From Polyangiaceae bacterium (GTDB lineage: Bacteria; Myxococcota_A; Polyangia; Polyangiales; Polyangiaceae), in assembly GCA_016712345.1 (NCBI GenBank), contig JADJRH010000011.1:3782001-3846000 (forward strand): DNA of 64,000 nucleotides, given 5' to 3'. A program made the translations under genes and the position numbers. The notes beneath the pieces were generated by a model. That model saw only the letters and a list, made by a program, of their open reading frames with translations, searched no databases and was not told the origin of the DNA. How positions within the stretch are numbered: position 1 is the stretch's first letter; the number at the start of each line of letters is the position of its first letter. Of the stretch, positions 14,910-22,992 are shown piece by piece.

Positions 14910-15110
14910 ACGATGGGAGCGAGCTGAACGAAGACCACAAGAGAGATCGTATGAAGGTGGTCGCGATGCACGCAGCAAAGGCGAAGTTGAGCCAGCATCG
15001 CAGCTGCACCGACGGACCGAGTCCTCATCACGAACCATCGTCGATCGTCGACCAGCTGCACTCGTGATGGGCCCGGGATTGGCAGCACCATTAGCGTCTT
15101 GATCTACCCG

Positions 15111-16067
15111 TCACGGGACCGCATCGTAAAACGCTTTGACCTCTTTCGCGCTCAGGGCTCGGTTCATGATCATGACTTCATCAACGATACCTGCAAAGAA
15201 GGCGCGGCCCTGGTCTCCGTTAGGCGTGTTGTTGTAGCATCCTACCCGAAGAGGCACGGTCGTTTCCTGGATCTGGAAGCTTCCGACGGCATTCCCCTGC
15301 TCCAGAGCACCGTTGACGTAAAGGAGCTGACTGCCTGTAGATCGATCGTACGTGCCGACAACATGGAACCAAGTCATCGCTTCGGCGATGATATTGTCCG
15401 GCGATAGCAGTGAATGTTCAACATCGTCGGTGCCAAAGATGACGAACGCAAAGCGATAAGAGCCCGCCATCACACGAAGATCCCAGGCGCGCGCACCATT
15501 GCCGTAATGCTTCGATACGACGGTACCCCAGCCATCGGCGGGCGATATCGATGTTGTCCTCTTCACCCACGCCATGATGGTGATACCGTCGCCGAAGTTG
15601 AGTTCGCCGGAGTTATTCGTCCGAACGCAATCGTCCACGCCATCAAACAGGAGGGCACTGCCGGACCTGCCACCGGTTGTCCAGGCAGGATCCTGTGCGT
15701 CTGGATTGCTCGACAGGCCGAGTTCACCGTGGATCGCGTGTCCACTGAAATCGGTTGCCTGGTATCCACGACCGTCGTTGAACGGGTAGTAGAGCACGAG
15801 CGGGAGAGGAAAGATGGGAGGCCCCGGAACCCCTTGGGATCCTGTGTCCCCAGGATCGCCCTTCGGACCGGGAGAACCTGCGTCACCCGGAGGACCAGGG
15901 TCGCCTTTCGGCCCTGCATCGCCTGGAGGACCAGGGTCGCCTTTCGGACCGGCGTCCCCCACCGGGCCTGGAGTTCCCTGCATCGGTTCGGTGGTGACAA
16001 CACAGGCCCCGAGTGAGAACGTTAGCGAAGAAAGTAGGCAGAGACTTCGGAGGTTTGCCTTAGCCAT
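15111..16067 (-). CDS. collagen-like lipoprotein with LamG domain
   Basis: 318 residues. A lipoprotein signal (LLSSLTFSLGAC, lipobox Cys) is followed by about 15 Gly-X-Y triplets (GDAGPKGDPGPPGDAG and similar), then a concanavalin-A/LamG-like domain (GRSGSALLFDGVDDCV, GITIMAWVKRT, MTWFHVVGTYDRSTG, GIVDEVMIMNRALS). This is a surface protein likely to bind glycans or matrix. ATG 16067 has AGGAG upstream and overlaps the R8 leader stop (ATGGCTAA). Triplet number may vary by slippage. Confidence 0.85.
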   Translation of the reverse strand: MAKANLRSLCLLSSLTFSLGACVVTTEPMQGTPGPVGDAGPKGDPGPPGDAGPKGDPGPPGDAGSPGPKGDPGDTGSQGVPGPPIFPLPLVLYYPFNDGRGYQATDFSGHAIHGELGLSSNPDAQDPAWTTGGRSGSALLFDGVDDCVRTNNSGELNFGDGITIMAWVKRTTSISPADGWGTVVSKHYGNGARAWDLRVMAGSYRFAFVIFGTDDVEHSLLSPDNIIAEAMTWFHVVGTYDRSTGSQLLYVNGALEQGNAVGSFQIQETTVPLRVGCYNNTPNGDQGRAFFAGIVDEVMIMNRALSAKEVKAFYDAVP

Positions 16068-16131
16068 TGGGGGATCTCCTGCTGGAATCCGCAAAGGTCT
16101 GGCCAACACCTGAATGGACAGACCTGTCCAT
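16060..16131 (-). CDS. R8 leader peptide ORF (23 aa, shortened)
   Basis: A one-base insertion near the original leader ATG puts it out of frame in this copy. The conserved frame can still start at the internal ATG (16131) to give MDRSVHSGVGQTFADSSRRS..., crosses GTTGGCC (16107-16101) and stops with TAA at 16062-16060, overlapping the start of the collagen-like gene. The frame and stop relationship has been kept although the start has shifted. Confidence 0.5.
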   Translation of the reverse strand: MDRSVHSGVGQTFADSSRRSPNG

Positions 16132-16265
16132 CACCACCGCCCCGCATCTTCTCCCGCTTGTCTCAAGTATGCAAGCCGAATCTTGCCGGCCACAGCACGT
16201 TTTTTTCACGCACGATCAACTGGGTCAGCCCGTCTACCCGGAACATTGTCAGATCCACGCCGATG
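16101..16265 (-). repeat. R element copy 8 (partial)
   Basis: Only the leader-proximal 120-165 bp remain, with more mismatches than copies 3-7 (CACCGCCCCGCATCTTCTCCCG in place of the CATGTTCTCC block). Similarity fades after ACCCGGAACATTG. Confidence 0.8.
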
Positions 16266-16354
16266 TTATGGCTGTTCCTCCACGATGCGTGGCCATCCCC
16301 GTACGACCGCACTTGACAGCGCATTCGATACGGGGAACCTTCCGAGCATCGCAG

Positions 16355-17455
16355 ATGAGTAACGCGGCAGCCTTGAGGACGGTGGATGATGCGTGGGAGC
16401 ACTTCACGACGTGCGTGACGAAGCACATTCGGGTCTCGGACGAGACCGAGGCGGTGACGGAGTCGGCGATCATGGCCGATGAGGCGCTGGCGGCGTTCAT
16501 GCGGGCGAACGAGGGTGTCTTCGAAGACCACCTCGTTGGGCGTGCGAGCGACCCGCGCTGGGCGGCTGGCGGGCCGGAAGCTCTTCATGCGCTCTTGCAG
16601 AGCATTCTCTCGTGGCGCGGCATGGGATCGGATGCTCGCGGGCCGCTGCACGCGACGCTCTCCGCGTTCGATCCGCTGAAGGGTCTGCAACTGTGCCGTA
16701 CCATGGTGTGGCGTCACCACCGTGAAGAGTGGGCCGATATCTCCCGGTTCTTCGCCAATCGCTTTACCGAAGTGCCGAAACCGCACCACGCGCCCCCGGA
16801 ACTCCGCGACGCGGTCGCATTTCAGAAGAGTCGCATCAGTCCTCCCGATGTCCTTCCGCAAGACCTCGAAGGGAGGACGCCACGCGAGATCGAGGCAATG
16901 TTCGAGGAGTACGTGGGCCTTCGGATCGGCGACATCGAGGCCCGGTTGCGGCCAGGTGTCTGTTCGTTCAGCGGCTTCCTCGGGCCCGAGGACAGGCTCG
17001 GCGAAGTCGTGTGGGAGGATGCGAACAGACTGCGCCAACTGGGGGTGGATCGTCGTGTGCTGGCGGATCGGCTGGAAGAGGTGATTGACAGGGCGTACAA
17101 GAAGCAAGTCGAGGTGATTCGTGCGTCGCCTGGGGCACCATGGAGAGACACGTTCAGCGTCGGTCGGCCGGGCGGCACGCCGATTGAAGTGATCGTCGGC
17201 GCGGAGAGTCCTGTCGTTCTCCAAGTCTGGCGATGGGGATGGCTGGGCTCCCAGAGCAACCCCTTTCACACACAGGTGGTCGAGTCGACAAATTCGGACT
17301 TCATCATCGTGAATAGGTCGTCGGGGGTGGATCAAAGGCTGCAAGGTAGTGCGCTTGCGAGCCCCCTCATACGTCGGTTCTGTTTCTTCGAAGGTCGGGT
17401 TCCCTACCGGATCGAGCCTGTGCTGGCCGCGCGTGTGCTGGGCCTGGTCGCGTGA
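16355..17455 (+). CDS. hypothetical protein (366 aa), rightward cassette gene
   Basis: A soluble, charged protein starting MSNAAALRTVDDAWEHF. Two apparent parts: a helical N-terminal half and a C-terminal half with a beta-rich tail. No signal peptide, membrane segment or catalytic motif I can name. The 97 codons upstream in the same frame come from the R8 repeat and are excluded. An attC-like palindrome lies about 30 bp downstream. Confidence 0.55.
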   Translation: MSNAAALRTVDDAWEHFTTCVTKHIRVSDETEAVTESAIMADEALAAFMRANEGVFEDHLVGRASDPRWAAGGPEALHALLQSILSWRGMGSDARGPLHATLSAFDPLKGLQLCRTMVWRHHREEWADISRFFANRFTEVPKPHHAPPELRDAVAFQKSRISPPDVLPQDLEGRTPREIEAMFEEYVGLRIGDIEARLRPGVCSFSGFLGPEDRLGEVVWEDANRLRQLGVDRRVLADRLEEVIDRAYKKQVEVIRASPGAPWRDTFSVGRPGGTPIEVIVGAESPVVLQVWRWGWLGSQSNPFHTQVVESTNSDFIIVNRSSGVDQRLQGSALASPLIRRFCFFEGRVPYRIEPVLAARVLGLVA

Positions 17456-17485
17456 TCGTCTGCACTGCGTCTTCGCAACCAGCAC

Positions 17486-17545
17486 AACGCCCAATTGAGC
17501 TGTGGGCGGGCGAAGCCCGACCATCAGATCCAATTTGTGGGCGGC
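17486..17545 (+). repeat. possible degenerate attC
   Basis: GCCCAATTGAGCTGTGG and CCATCAGATCCAATTTGTGGGC can pair around a CGGGC-GAA-GCCCG hairpin. The ends are one or two bases off the RYYYAAC/GTTRRRY cores. It lies just after the stop of the rightward gene 16355-17455. Weak; could be an ordinary terminator-like palindrome. Confidence 0.35.
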
Positions 17546-17696
17546 TCGCTCATGGCAGGTTTCCGAGGGGATCAGGTGCGCAGGATCTAGAAGCACTGAG
17601 ATCCAGCCAGAGGACGTTGCCTAGCTCGAGATCGAGCAGTATTGCGCCCCAATGCGATGCATCGCCCCAAGGTCGGTCGGAGGATCAGCAAGTGTG

Positions 17697-18122
17697 TCAG
17701 ACATGCATGGCGTCCGGGGCCAGCACCGCTACCACCGCTTCGACCGGCACCCCGATCACCCGCGCCAGACCCAAAGCCTGCGTCGCGATGAAGAACGCCG
17801 AGCCCGGGTCGAACGGATCCGGCGGTTTGATGGAGTTGTACATCGCCTGGCAGCATGACTCTTCGAAGGAGTGCTGCAACGCCCGCGGCTTGTCGTCACC
17901 CTTCATGGCGGCCAGTAGCCGTCGCCGCACCTCATCGAACACGGCATGCCCGGCCGACCAGCGATCCGGGGCGGTTGCCAGCTCCGCCACCCGGGCATGG
18001 CTCTCGGGGTCTGGAACGCGGCCGGCGAACAGGCGCAGCAGTCTGGCGATGAATCCGCCCATCTGCCGCTCGTACGGGCCCGGGTGGCTCACCGGGAAGG
18101 CGCGAATGTCAGGGAATGTCAT
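17697..18122 (-). CDS. hypothetical protein (141 aa)
   Basis: Helical protein, MTFPDIRAFPVSHPGPYERQ..., with no recognised domain. The ATG at 18122 has AGAGG about 9 nt upstream. It directly follows attC-D with no R element. A 12-bp palindrome GCGATGCATCGC lies about 30 bp beyond its stop. Function unknown. Confidence 0.5.
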   Translation of the reverse strand: MTFPDIRAFPVSHPGPYERQMGGFIARLLRLFAGRVPDPESHARVAELATAPDRWSAGHAVFDEVRRRLLAAMKGDDKPRALQHSFEESCCQAMYNSIKPPDPFDPGSAFFIATQALGLARVIGVPVEAVVAVLAPDAMHV

Positions 18123-18153
18123 GTCGGGAGCCTCTGGATCCTCTGCTTCTGCC

Positions 18154-18198
18154 GCTCAACGCTGCAAGCAGGCCGCCAGCGGCATTGCAAAGTTGGAC
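18154..18198 (-). repeat. short attC-like site D
   Basis: Ends GCTCAAC (18154-18160) and GTTGGAC (18192-18198), both fitting RYYYAAC/GTTRRRY. Only 45 bp; the arms CTGCAA and TTGCAAAG pair, and CCGC/GCGG form the inner stem. It lies 36 bp beyond the stop of the Sel1-like gene. Shorter than known attC sites, so less certain. Confidence 0.48.
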
Positions 18199-18233
18199 GG
18201 CTCTTGTGGTATGACGCATATGAGTTCTTTCGG

Positions 18234-19409
18234 CTACCTGCAGAATTTCTTTACTCCGAGGTCGCATGCCTTTTTCTGGTATTCGAGCGCAGAAGACTGA
18301 CTCGCACCGGAGACTAGGCGTCTGGCGTGCATGACCATAGCGCCGAGGCAACCCACGGGACTACCACTATTACATGCCTGAGTAAGGACATCGGGTTTGG
18401 TGCCGACACGAAAGGTCAGCCCTGGCGTTTCTGTTGCAGCCCACCAAAAGCACGCATCGACGTCACCTTTGTCGCACGCCCGACCATAGATCTCACTCGC
18501 AGTGTACGGGCTCTTTTTGACGCCTTTGCCCTCGCGATAAAGATCGCCCAGCGAGACGCAAGCAGAAAGATTGCTTGCCGAACACGCAGCCTCGAACAAT
18601 AATTTGGACCGTGCATAGTTGACCGGCACACCGCTTCCACCGAGGCATAGTTGTCCAATAATAACACACGCGTCGTGGATGGGCTCCGCGCAGACTGGTT
18701 CCAGTAGGTTGAGCGCCTTCGGTCCATTCTTTGCAACCCCGAGGCCATTGGCGTACATGAATCCAGTCTGGACGCAGCCTGGAGAACTGCCGAGGTCGCA
18801 CGATTTGCTGAAATATTGGAATGCTGTCGTTTGGTTCGCGACGACAATTGTTCCGTCGCGATAGGCCAGCCCAAGCATTCTGCACCCTTCTGCCTGTCCA
18901 GCTTTGCAGGCATCCTCGAGAAGGAGGCGTGCCTTGTCGAGAAGGCTCCGGACCTTCGCCTTGTCGGGGTGTGACGTCGCCATGATCAACTGTGCGAGCC
19001 TCAGGCATCCTTGCGGGTTACCAAGGTCACAAGATCGGGTGAGCTGACTTTGAGCGATTTCATAGTCACGGTCGACGCCGTTCCCTTGAGCGCGCATTAT
19101 GCCGAGATTGAGGCAACCATTAGAATCGCCCAAGTCGCAGGACTGTTCGAACAAGGATGCCGCTTTCTGGAGATTTCTCGTGGCCTGATCCCCCGAGAAG
19201 TACCAGACTCCGAGCTCGAAACAACTGGCAGGATTCTTCTCACGGCACCCCGAGATCAGCCGTTGCAGAGGGGTGTTCATGGAGTCTGAGTCGACGACAG
19301 CAGAAACGCCAGCGAAAGGATCGTCGGTGGGGAAGCGCCGGGAAGAGGCGCACGCGAGTAGATGGAGCGAGGTTGCTGCGATCAACGTGATTGATGTGGA
19401 GTGTCTCAT
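18234..19409 (-). CDS. Sel1/Hcp-like repeat lipoprotein
   Basis: 391 residues. The signal SITLIAATSLHLLAC has a lipobox Cys. The mature part has about eight Sel1-like repeats of 35-40 residues, each with a Cys pair (for example FEQSCDLGDSNGCLNLG, LTRSCDLGNPQGCLRLA), the signature of Helicobacter cysteine-rich (Hcp) proteins. It probably acts as a periplasmic or surface protein-binding scaffold. ATG 19409 overlaps the R9 leader TGA (ATGA). Longer in-frame readings to 19565 come from the repeat and are excluded. Confidence 0.85.
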   Translation of the reverse strand: MRHSTSITLIAATSLHLLACASSRRFPTDDPFAGVSAVVDSDSMNTPLQRLISGCREKNPASCFELGVWYFSGDQATRNLQKAASLFEQSCDLGDSNGCLNLGIMRAQGNGVDRDYEIAQSQLTRSCDLGNPQGCLRLAQLIMATSHPDKAKVRSLLDKARLLLEDACKAGQAEGCRMLGLAYRDGTIVVANQTTAFQYFSKSCDLGSSPGCVQTGFMYANGLGVAKNGPKALNLLEPVCAEPIHDACVIIGQLCLGGSGVPVNYARSKLLFEAACSASNLSACVSLGDLYREGKGVKKSPYTASEIYGRACDKGDVDACFWWAATETPGLTFRVGTKPDVLTQACNSGSPVGCLGAMVMHARRLVSGASQSSALEYQKKACDLGVKKFCR

Positions 19410-19519
19410 CGTCCGCAGATCCCGGAAGGAAGAGCCATTTGCCGCCACGCCCGTCCAACGCCCCATGGACAGTTCTGCATAACCAGTTTCGTCCCGCAGA
19501 TGCCGCTCACCGGGGCCAT
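19406..19519 (-). CDS. R9 leader peptide ORF (37 aa)
   Basis: The strongly diverged R9 still keeps GGGAGAAT followed by ATG (19519). The leader (MAPVSGICGTKLVMQ...) no longer matches the DRSVHSS consensus but ends with TGA at 19408-19406, overlapping the ATG of the Sel1-like gene by ATGA. Retention of the coupling despite sequence decay argues that the junction matters. Confidence 0.5.
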   Translation of the reverse strand: MAPVSGICGTKLVMQNCPWGVGRAWRQMALPSGICGR

Positions 19520-19565
19520 ATTCTCCCAGGAATTGGCCGTATGCAAGAGCAAAATGCGCAATCAA
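19466..19565 (-). repeat. R element copy 9 (diverged fragment)
   Basis: Recognisable only by CATGGACAG, then ATATTCTCCCAGGAATTGGCCGTATGCAAG, corresponding to CATGTTCTCCCAG...CAGTATGCAAG of the other copies. About 100 bp. Confidence 0.65.
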
Positions 19566-19949
19566 CCGCGTTTCCGCAGCGCCGCCCGCGTTGAACTTAA
19601 CGCGATGTCGCCCAACCTACCGGCGAGCCAAACTCTCAACCAAACCCTCAAGGGGCGGGGGAGATCCCCCGCAACGCCCCCCGCCCCTCGACTTCCGGGA
19701 CTCCTCGATTCTTCAATTCCGCGATCGGTCGCTCCCTCAATCACCGGATCAGCTTCGAGCGCCGGGCGATGAATGGCTTTTCGCGCGCCCAAGGGGGATC
19801 CGCCGAGCAACCAGGCAGCGATGGCGCCCAAAAAAGCCGAAAACCGAGTTACCAAGGCCCTTGCAACGCTTGCCCAGAGGAATTTCAGGCCGTCGTCGCT
19901 TTTTGAAATGATGGAGGCCCGATTTCGACAGTAATGGGTAGAAAGAGCG
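19566..19949 (+). other. gene-free stretch with GC-rich palindrome
   Basis: Holds a hairpin, GGGGGAGATCCCCC, inside a G/C-tract region (19650-19690). The rest has no convincing ORF. The part from about 19800 may contain decayed 5' sequence of the next gene. Confidence 0.4.
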
Positions 19950-20624
19950 ATGGCCATGGTGGGCGAAACAAGCCAACCTGACCTGCGACCTCCCATTCGG
20001 ACAACGGTTGTTCTGCTCTCCGGGCGCGAAAAACCCTGGCCGGACCTGGGTGAATACCGCACCTCCCCGCGGAGTGAGCCGTTCTCCGGCGTCACTTTTC
20101 GAATCGATGCGGTCTACCAAAAGACGGTGGCGGAGCTGTGCTCTCGGGCAAGTTCGTTTTGGCTGATATTCGCGCCGTTGGCGGTGGACGCTGATGCACC
20201 CAACATGAAACGGGCCGTGAGCGAGTTGCGGACGCGCGCTCAGGGCCGAGAATTGGAGGAGTTGTTGGTGGCCATGGTGGTGATGGCCGATGTGGATAAA
20301 AGAAGTAGAAATTTGCGCGAAGTCATTCTACCCTTACTGCGTGAGGAAACCGTGATGCAGAACTGGTTTTACAAAGAAGGTGAAGCGCGAGGCAAAGCCC
20401 TCGGCGAAACGCTCGGTGAAGCGCGAGGCAAAGCCCTCGGCGAAACGCTAGGAAGGGCCGCAGGTGAAGCGACCGCTCTGTTGCGAATTCTGGATCGGCG
20501 CGGCATTGCGGTTCCTGCCGAGGCGCGCGAAAAAATCCTCACCTGCACCAACACATCGCAGCTCGAAGCATGGCTAGATCGAGCGCTGACCGCCGCGACA
20601 ATCGACGACGTGCTGGCGGACTGA
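19950..20624 (+). pseudogene. Rpn-family-like protein, probably 5'-truncated
   Basis: 224 residues. The part TVVLLSGREKPWPDLGEYRTS through FRIDAVYQKTVAELCSRASSFWLIFAPLA and ADVDKRSRNLREVILPLL matches what I recall of the C-terminal two thirds of myxobacterial Rpn/PD-(D/E)XK recombination-promoting nuclease-like proteins. A short duplicated stretch (EARGKALGETLG twice) precedes the final domain LLRILDRRGIAVPAEAREKI. The N-terminal nuclease core is missing upstream, where only stops and another frame are found. Called a truncated gene; expression of the remainder is possible. Confidence 0.6.
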
Positions 20625-20835
20625 TCACGCTCCCAGCCGTCGCCCTCGCGTTCGGGGCTGGCGAGCGCGAAACGCTCCCCGCCCACCCCACACTTTTCGA
20701 TGCCTCCGCCCTGTCTCCCCTCTGGACATATCGCCGTTCACCGTTGTAGCTTCGACCTTGCGCGCTCACGGCGCGACCGGTGGCGGAAGAAGCCGGCGCC
20801 GGAACATCCCACTATCCCCTATCCAGAGGTTGCTC

Positions 20836-21627
20836 ATGGCTAAAGAAGTCACGGATCGAGAGGCCGCCGCGGAGGCGGTGGCGGCGGCAGCGGAGACCCA
20901 CGCGCCCCAAATTGCCGAAGCGTTCGCCGCGAAGTTCAAGGCGTTCGCGCCCAAGAAACAGCCGTTGCCGGACATAGGCGCCCTCCTCCACATCGTTGCG
21001 GCGGCGTTGCGCGCGCAGGCCGCCGATCTCCAGCAAAAGAGCGCAGCGCACGACGCCGAGCTGGCCGACGACGCAGCGCCGCGACAAGCCCGCGACAATG
21101 CCACCGCTGAACTCACGCAAACCCTGGTGGCCATTCGCGCCACGACCGAGACCGTCTACGGCCGCGCCGGGCTCCAGGCGCTCGGCATTGACGGCCGCAC
21201 TCCAACCGACTCTAAGGCCATCCAGGAGCACGCGCGCAACTTCCTGGCCCGGATCAAAGACCCCAAGCTTAAGCTGCCAAAGCCGCAAGAAGGGGTGGTC
21301 ATCGACAAGGCGGTTTGGATCGCCAAGGTGGAAAAGACCCTTCCTGTGCTCACGCAGGCGCGCAAAGACGTAGCCCGTGAGGAGCGAGAGGCCGAAGCGA
21401 CAATCAACGCCAAAAACAAGGCGATGGAGAGCTTTGATGATCTCTTCGGCGTCGTGGCAACCTTCACCAGCTCGATGCTCGATCTGATCGGCGAAGAGGA
21501 TCTGGCCTCGCGAATCAAGCCGTCCGTGCGGCGCCGCGGCGTGACCGCGGAAACCGACACGGAGGACGCCGCGAGCCCCACCGAAAACGCCGCGCCCGCC
21601 AAGGACGCGCCGCCCTCTCCTCAATAG
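20836..21627 (+). CDS. Ala/Lys-rich helical hypothetical protein
   Basis: 263 residues starting MAKEVTDREAAAEAV, with AGAGG 8 nt upstream. Largely alpha-helical and charged, with a disordered C-terminus (ETDTEDAASPTENAAPAKDAPP). No signal peptide. I cannot name a family, though similar Ala-rich proteins occur in myxobacterial accessory regions. The stop is followed within 40 bp by a 42-bp tandem repeat. Confidence 0.55.
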   Translation: MAKEVTDREAAAEAVAAAAETHAPQIAEAFAAKFKAFAPKKQPLPDIGALLHIVAAALRAQAADLQQKSAAHDAELADDAAPRQARDNATAELTQTLVAIRATTETVYGRAGLQALGIDGRTPTDSKAIQEHARNFLARIKDPKLKLPKPQEGVVIDKAVWIAKVEKTLPVLTQARKDVAREEREAEATINAKNKAMESFDDLFGVVATFTSSMLDLIGEEDLASRIKPSVRRRGVTAETDTEDAASPTENAAPAKDAPPSPQ

Positions 21628-21665
21628 GCCACCTTTAGAACCTCTCGCCGGTCGCGCCTGGTCGG

Positions 21666-21880
21666 CCGCAGCACCGCAGAAGCCTCTTGTCGGTCGCATC
21701 CGGCCGTCCGCAGCGCTGCAGAAGCCTTTCGCGCGCTGCACCTGGGCTCCCGCAGCCTCCAGAAGGCCCGTTCCAGGCGTCGCCTCCCTTTCCGCAGCGG
21801 TGCAGAGGCCATCTGGGTTGCGCAACTCCCGCCTGCAGCGCTGCAGAAGGCTCCTCCGAGAAGAAACCAGCCCTCCGCAG
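21666..21880. repeat. 42-bp imperfect tandem repeat (5 units)
   Basis: The motif CCGCAGC-n-GCAGAAGCC recurs at 21666, 21708, 21750, 21792, about 21833 and 21875, a period of 42 bp. Units share the motif but vary in the remaining 25 bp. On the minus strand the unit equals 14 codons with open reading in more than one frame, but no initiation signal supports translation. Confidence 0.85.
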
Positions 21881-21975
21881 TATGTAGGTGTTCCTCCGCG
21901 TTCTCCTGGGTAAACTGACGCCGCCACGCGCGCAAGCGCGGGGGGGATGGGGCGGAGCCCCATCGGGACAAAAGA

Positions 21976-22045
21976 TAGTGCCGCGTGCGCGAAGCACGCG
22001 TTAGCGGCGCCAAAAGTCCGGCAGGACTTTTGACACGCGGCACTA
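21976..22045. repeat. TAGT/ACTA branched inverted-repeat element 1
   Basis: Outer arms TAGTGCCGCGTG and CACGCGGCACTA enclose two hairpins: GCGTGCG-CGAAG-CACGC (shares bases with the outer arm) and AAAAGTCC-GGCA-GGACTTTT. Preceded by GGGGC-GGA-GCCCC and CGCGC-AAG-CGCG hairpins at about 21920-21965. Same layout as 25901-25970 with different sequence. Confidence 0.7.
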
Positions 22046-22077
22046 GATTATTTGTCTCCGTGAGACCAAGCGGGTCT

Positions 22078-22992
22078 TCATGCGGGCTTCAGTGTCAACG
22101 TCACTTGATGCTCGTCGTCGCAATCCGGTCCCTGGTCGATGCTTTCGGCAGAGAGTCGGAGGTGGGCGACCGGTCTGCTCGCGAGCGTCCATATTGCTTC
22201 TCTTTGACTTCTCCGCTTTGCGGTGGAAGCAGGCTTCCCGAGCATCTTTTTCAAGCGAAGGAGAAGCGCGTCGTACACAACGGTTTCATCTGGCAACCCG
22301 TTGAACGATGCGCTGATCTCGGCGAGATGTCCATCATCGACCTTCCAGCAAATTCGGCATGCCACGAAGGTCTTGTCGAGATCGACGGTGGTCTCGACAA
22401 CTCCAGACTTGGGGAGCGAGCCCGAGAAGGCGGCCGGTAGTTTCAGCTTGTCCACCTCGGCGCCGATCGGGGCGTCGAACAGCTCACCGAAGCTTTCACC
22501 CTGGAACAGCAGTTTTTCGAGCGCATTGGGTAGCGAAACCGAAGGAGCGGGCGGAGCCAGTTTCGCACCGGGGGCGAGGGCGAGCCGCAGCAAGACTTGT
22601 TTGCCATCACCGTGCTGACCCTTCGCATAGAGGGTCAACAACGACTTGGGCGGTCCCGCGACCTTCCAAACGTGTTCATCTTTCTTGGCAGTGGAGCCGC
22701 CCAGAAGGGCGTCAAACCTACCCACGAGCAGCTTCACCAGGCCTTCGCGGGTCTTGGGTGGCATTGAGAAGATGCAGTAGACATTCTCGACGCGGCCGTC
22801 GCTGATGATCCAACCCAGCTCGATTGGAAGGTCGGGAAGTTCGAGGCGGCCACTGACGAAGCCGGCGCTCTCTGGAACCGGCCGGGTGAAGAACGGCAGG
22901 GGCGTGAGCTGGCCCACGGGAGTGCCCAGGTGGATACCAAAGGGAATCTGGTTACCAAAAAGGATAGGTTCGAGAGGCGCCTGAAGAATCAT
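22078..22992 (-). CDS. cassette protein with two tandem homologous domains
   Basis: 304 residues. The halves appear duplicated: PILFGNQIPFGIHLGTPVGQL against KLLFQGESFGELFDAPIGAEV; ELGWIISDGRVENVYCIF against RICWKVDDGHLAEISASF; and final strands VLLRLALAPG against VTLTLKPA. No signal peptide or catalytic motif; unknown family. ATG 22992 overlaps the R10 leader TGA. This is the rightmost gene with an R element upstream. Confidence 0.65.
   Translation of the reverse strand: MILQAPLEPILFGNQIPFGIHLGTPVGQLTPLPFFTRPVPESAGFVSGRLELPDLPIELGWIISDGRVENVYCIFSMPPKTREGLVKLLVGRFDALLGGSTAKKDEHVWKVAGPPKSLLTLYAKGQHGDGKQVLLRLALAPGAKLAPPAPSVSLPNALEKLLFQGESFGELFDAPIGAEVDKLKLPAAFSGSLPKSGVVETTVDLDKTFVACRICWKVDDGHLAEISASFNGLPDETVVYDALLLRLKKMLGKPASTAKRRSQREAIWTLASRPVAHLRLSAESIDQGPDCDDEHQVTLTLKPA

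Noticed and set aside
14910..15110. attC for the collagen-like cassette
   Set aside because: GCTGAAC and ATTAGCG-like ends can be picked out, but the arms do not pair convincingly.
16163..17596. 477-codon minus-strand ORF
   Set aside because: Antisense shadow of the 16355-17455 gene; His/Arg/Pro-rich, with no ribosome binding site.
20812..21963. 383-codon minus-strand ORF over the 42-bp repeats
   Set aside because: Mostly antisense of the 20836-21627 gene; no start signal, although the repeat period is a multiple of three.
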